Shown here one piece after another: positions 4,108-5,038 of a DNA stretch of 5,038 nucleotides. Each line of letters opens with the position of its first letter. The stretch's first letter is position 1. The translations under genes were made by a program, and so were the position numbers. The DNA is from Planctomycetota bacterium (GTDB lineage: Bacteria > Planctomycetota > Phycisphaerae > WQYP01), in contig JAJZCU010000207.1 of NCBI GenBank assembly GCA_021828935.1, positions 1 to 5,038 of the forward strand. The letters run 5' to 3'. Under the pieces are notes generated by a model. It ran no database searches and was not told the origin of the DNA. It worked only from the letters and a program-made list of their open reading frames with translations.

Positions 4108-5038
4108 ATGTCTAAGCGCAGAGTTGTCATCACCGGCCTGGGTGTCGTAACCCCATTGGGCGACGAACTGGACACGTTCTGGAACCGCCTCCTGGAAGGC
4201 CACAGCGGTATCAAGAATATCGAGCGTTTCGACGCCAGCAAATACCCTGTGCGCATCGGCGGTGAAATTACGCCCCAGGTGTTCCACCCCGAAAAACACC
4301 TGGAACCCAAGGAAATTCGCCGCCTTGACCGTTTCTCGGTCTTCGCCATGATTGCCGGCATCCACGCCGTGGCCGACTCCGGAATTGATTTCTCCCGCGT
4401 CGACCGCGACCGCGCGGGCGTGATTGTCGGTTCCGGCATCGGCGGCATTGAAGAGATGGAGCAGCAATACGATAAGTTGCTGGCCCGCGGCGTGGAACGC
4501 GTCTCCCCGTTTACCGTGCCCAAACTCATGGTCAATGCCGCCGCCGGAAACCTATCCATTCAATGGGGTTTGCAAGGGCCTGTCTCAGCCACCGCGACCG
4601 CCTGCGCCACGGCCGGCAACGCCATTAACGATGCCTACAAAACCATTCAATACAACGAAGCCGACGTAATGCTGGCCGGGGGATCGGAAGCCGCCATGAC
4701 CAAGCTGGGGGTCGCAGCCTTCTGTGCGTTGCGCGCCTTATCCACACGCAATAATGAACCCACCAAAGCCAGCCGTCCGTTTGAAAAGAACCGTGATGGT
4801 TTTGTCATGGCCGAAGGCGCCGGCGTGATCGTGCTGGAAGAATTTGAACATGCGCGGGCCCGCGGCGCACGCATCTATGCCGAACTTTTGGGCTGCGGCG
4901 CCACCGGCGATGCCTGCCACATCACCGCCCCTGACGCCAACGGCGCCGGCGCCGCCAAGGCCATGGAAAAAGCCCTGCGCGAAGGCGGCATCCGCCCCGA
5001 GCAGGTCGGCTACATCAACGCGCACGGCACCTCCAAGA
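4108..5038 (+). CDS. fabF: 3-oxoacyl-ACP synthase II (KAS II, FabF), 3' truncated by window edge
   Basis: FabF is the elongating condensing enzyme. It loads an acyl chain from acyl-ACP onto its cysteine and condenses it with malonyl-ACP. The frame is open from the ATG at 4108 to the last base, giving 310 full codons; the family is about 410 residues, so roughly 100 C-terminal residues lie outside. Visible features: the typical N-terminus MSKRRVVITGLGVVTPLG, the GSGIGGIEEME segment (108-118), the nucleophile Cys166 in ATATACATAGNAI (codon 4603-4605), AGGSEAAMT (190-198), the ASRPFEKNRDGFVMAEGAG stretch (220-238), and the first catalytic His at 306 in NAHGTS. The second His and the C-terminal glycine-rich loop are not visible. 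The Cys-His pattern marks it as a FabB/FabF-type enzyme, not FabH. FabF is preferred over FabB because of sequence style and its place after acpP. The residue after HGTS is Lys, where Thr is usual. Confidence 0.94.
   Translation, partial: MSKRRVVITGLGVVTPLGDELDTFWNRLLEGHSGIKNIERFDASKYPVRIGGEITPQVFHPEKHLEPKEIRRLDRFSVFAMIAGIHAVADSGIDFSRVDRDRAGVIVGSGIGGIEEMEQQYDKLLARGVERVSPFTVPKLMVNAAAGNLSIQWGLQGPVSATATACATAGNAINDAYKTIQYNEADVMLAGGSEAAMTKLGVAAFCALRALSTRNNEPTKASRPFEKNRDGFVMAEGAGVIVLEEFEHARARGARIYAELLGCGATGDACHITAPDANGAGAAKAMEKALREGGIRPEQVGYINAHGTSK

Noticed and set aside
1..5038. A new defence, mobile or secretion system in this window
   Set aside because: All six genes are standard fatty acid synthesis genes in a common order; nothing in the protein content suggests a different system.

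Overview
The window is a bacterial type II fatty acid synthesis (fab) cluster, all on the + strand, in the order plsX (3' end only) - fabH - fabD - fabG - acpP - fabF (5' part only). All six products are recognisable from family motifs and catalytic residues. I see no frameshift, mobile element, tRNA, rRNA or CRISPR array. The gene order is the common conserved fab order, so the gene content is ordinary. The most interesting material lies between the genes.

Organism: DNA that looks roughly 60% GC by eye, with many GC-rich codons. The ACP sequence ([14 protein letters not shown], then [20 protein letters not shown]), the Leu-Ser active-site motif of FabD (GLSLGEY) and the style of FabF recall Planctomycetota or other PVC-group bacteria from memory. 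This placement is a low-to-moderate confidence inference; no search was run.

Layout: 3-395 is the PlsX C-terminus. 396-543 is a gap with an inverted repeat and the fabH ribosome binding site. 544-1536 is fabH. 1537-1720 is a structured gap with a terminator-like hairpin and a second, very strong hairpin just before fabD. 1721-2665 is fabD. 2666-2727 is a short gap with an inverted repeat and the fabG ribosome binding site. 2728-3468 is fabG. 3469-3769 is a 301-base gap with two structured stretches, a candidate promoter, a leader hairpin and a strong Shine-Dalgarno site. 3770-4033 is acpP. 4034-4107 is a gap with a 7-bp perfect hairpin. 4108-5038 is fabF, which runs off the end.

How the genes work together: FabD moves malonyl from CoA to the AcpP phosphopantetheine arm. 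FabH condenses acetyl-CoA (or another short acyl-CoA) with malonyl-ACP to start the chain. FabG reduces the 3-ketoacyl-ACP. FabF condenses further malonyl-ACP to lengthen the chain. PlsX turns finished acyl-ACP into acyl-phosphate for phospholipid synthesis. The dehydratase (FabZ/FabA) and enoyl reductase (FabI/K/L/V) needed to complete the cycle are not in this window. The gaps are long for a fab operon and each holds at least one GC-rich inverted repeat. This could mean internal termination, internal promoters or mRNA processing that sets different amounts of each protein, especially for AcpP, but that is inference.
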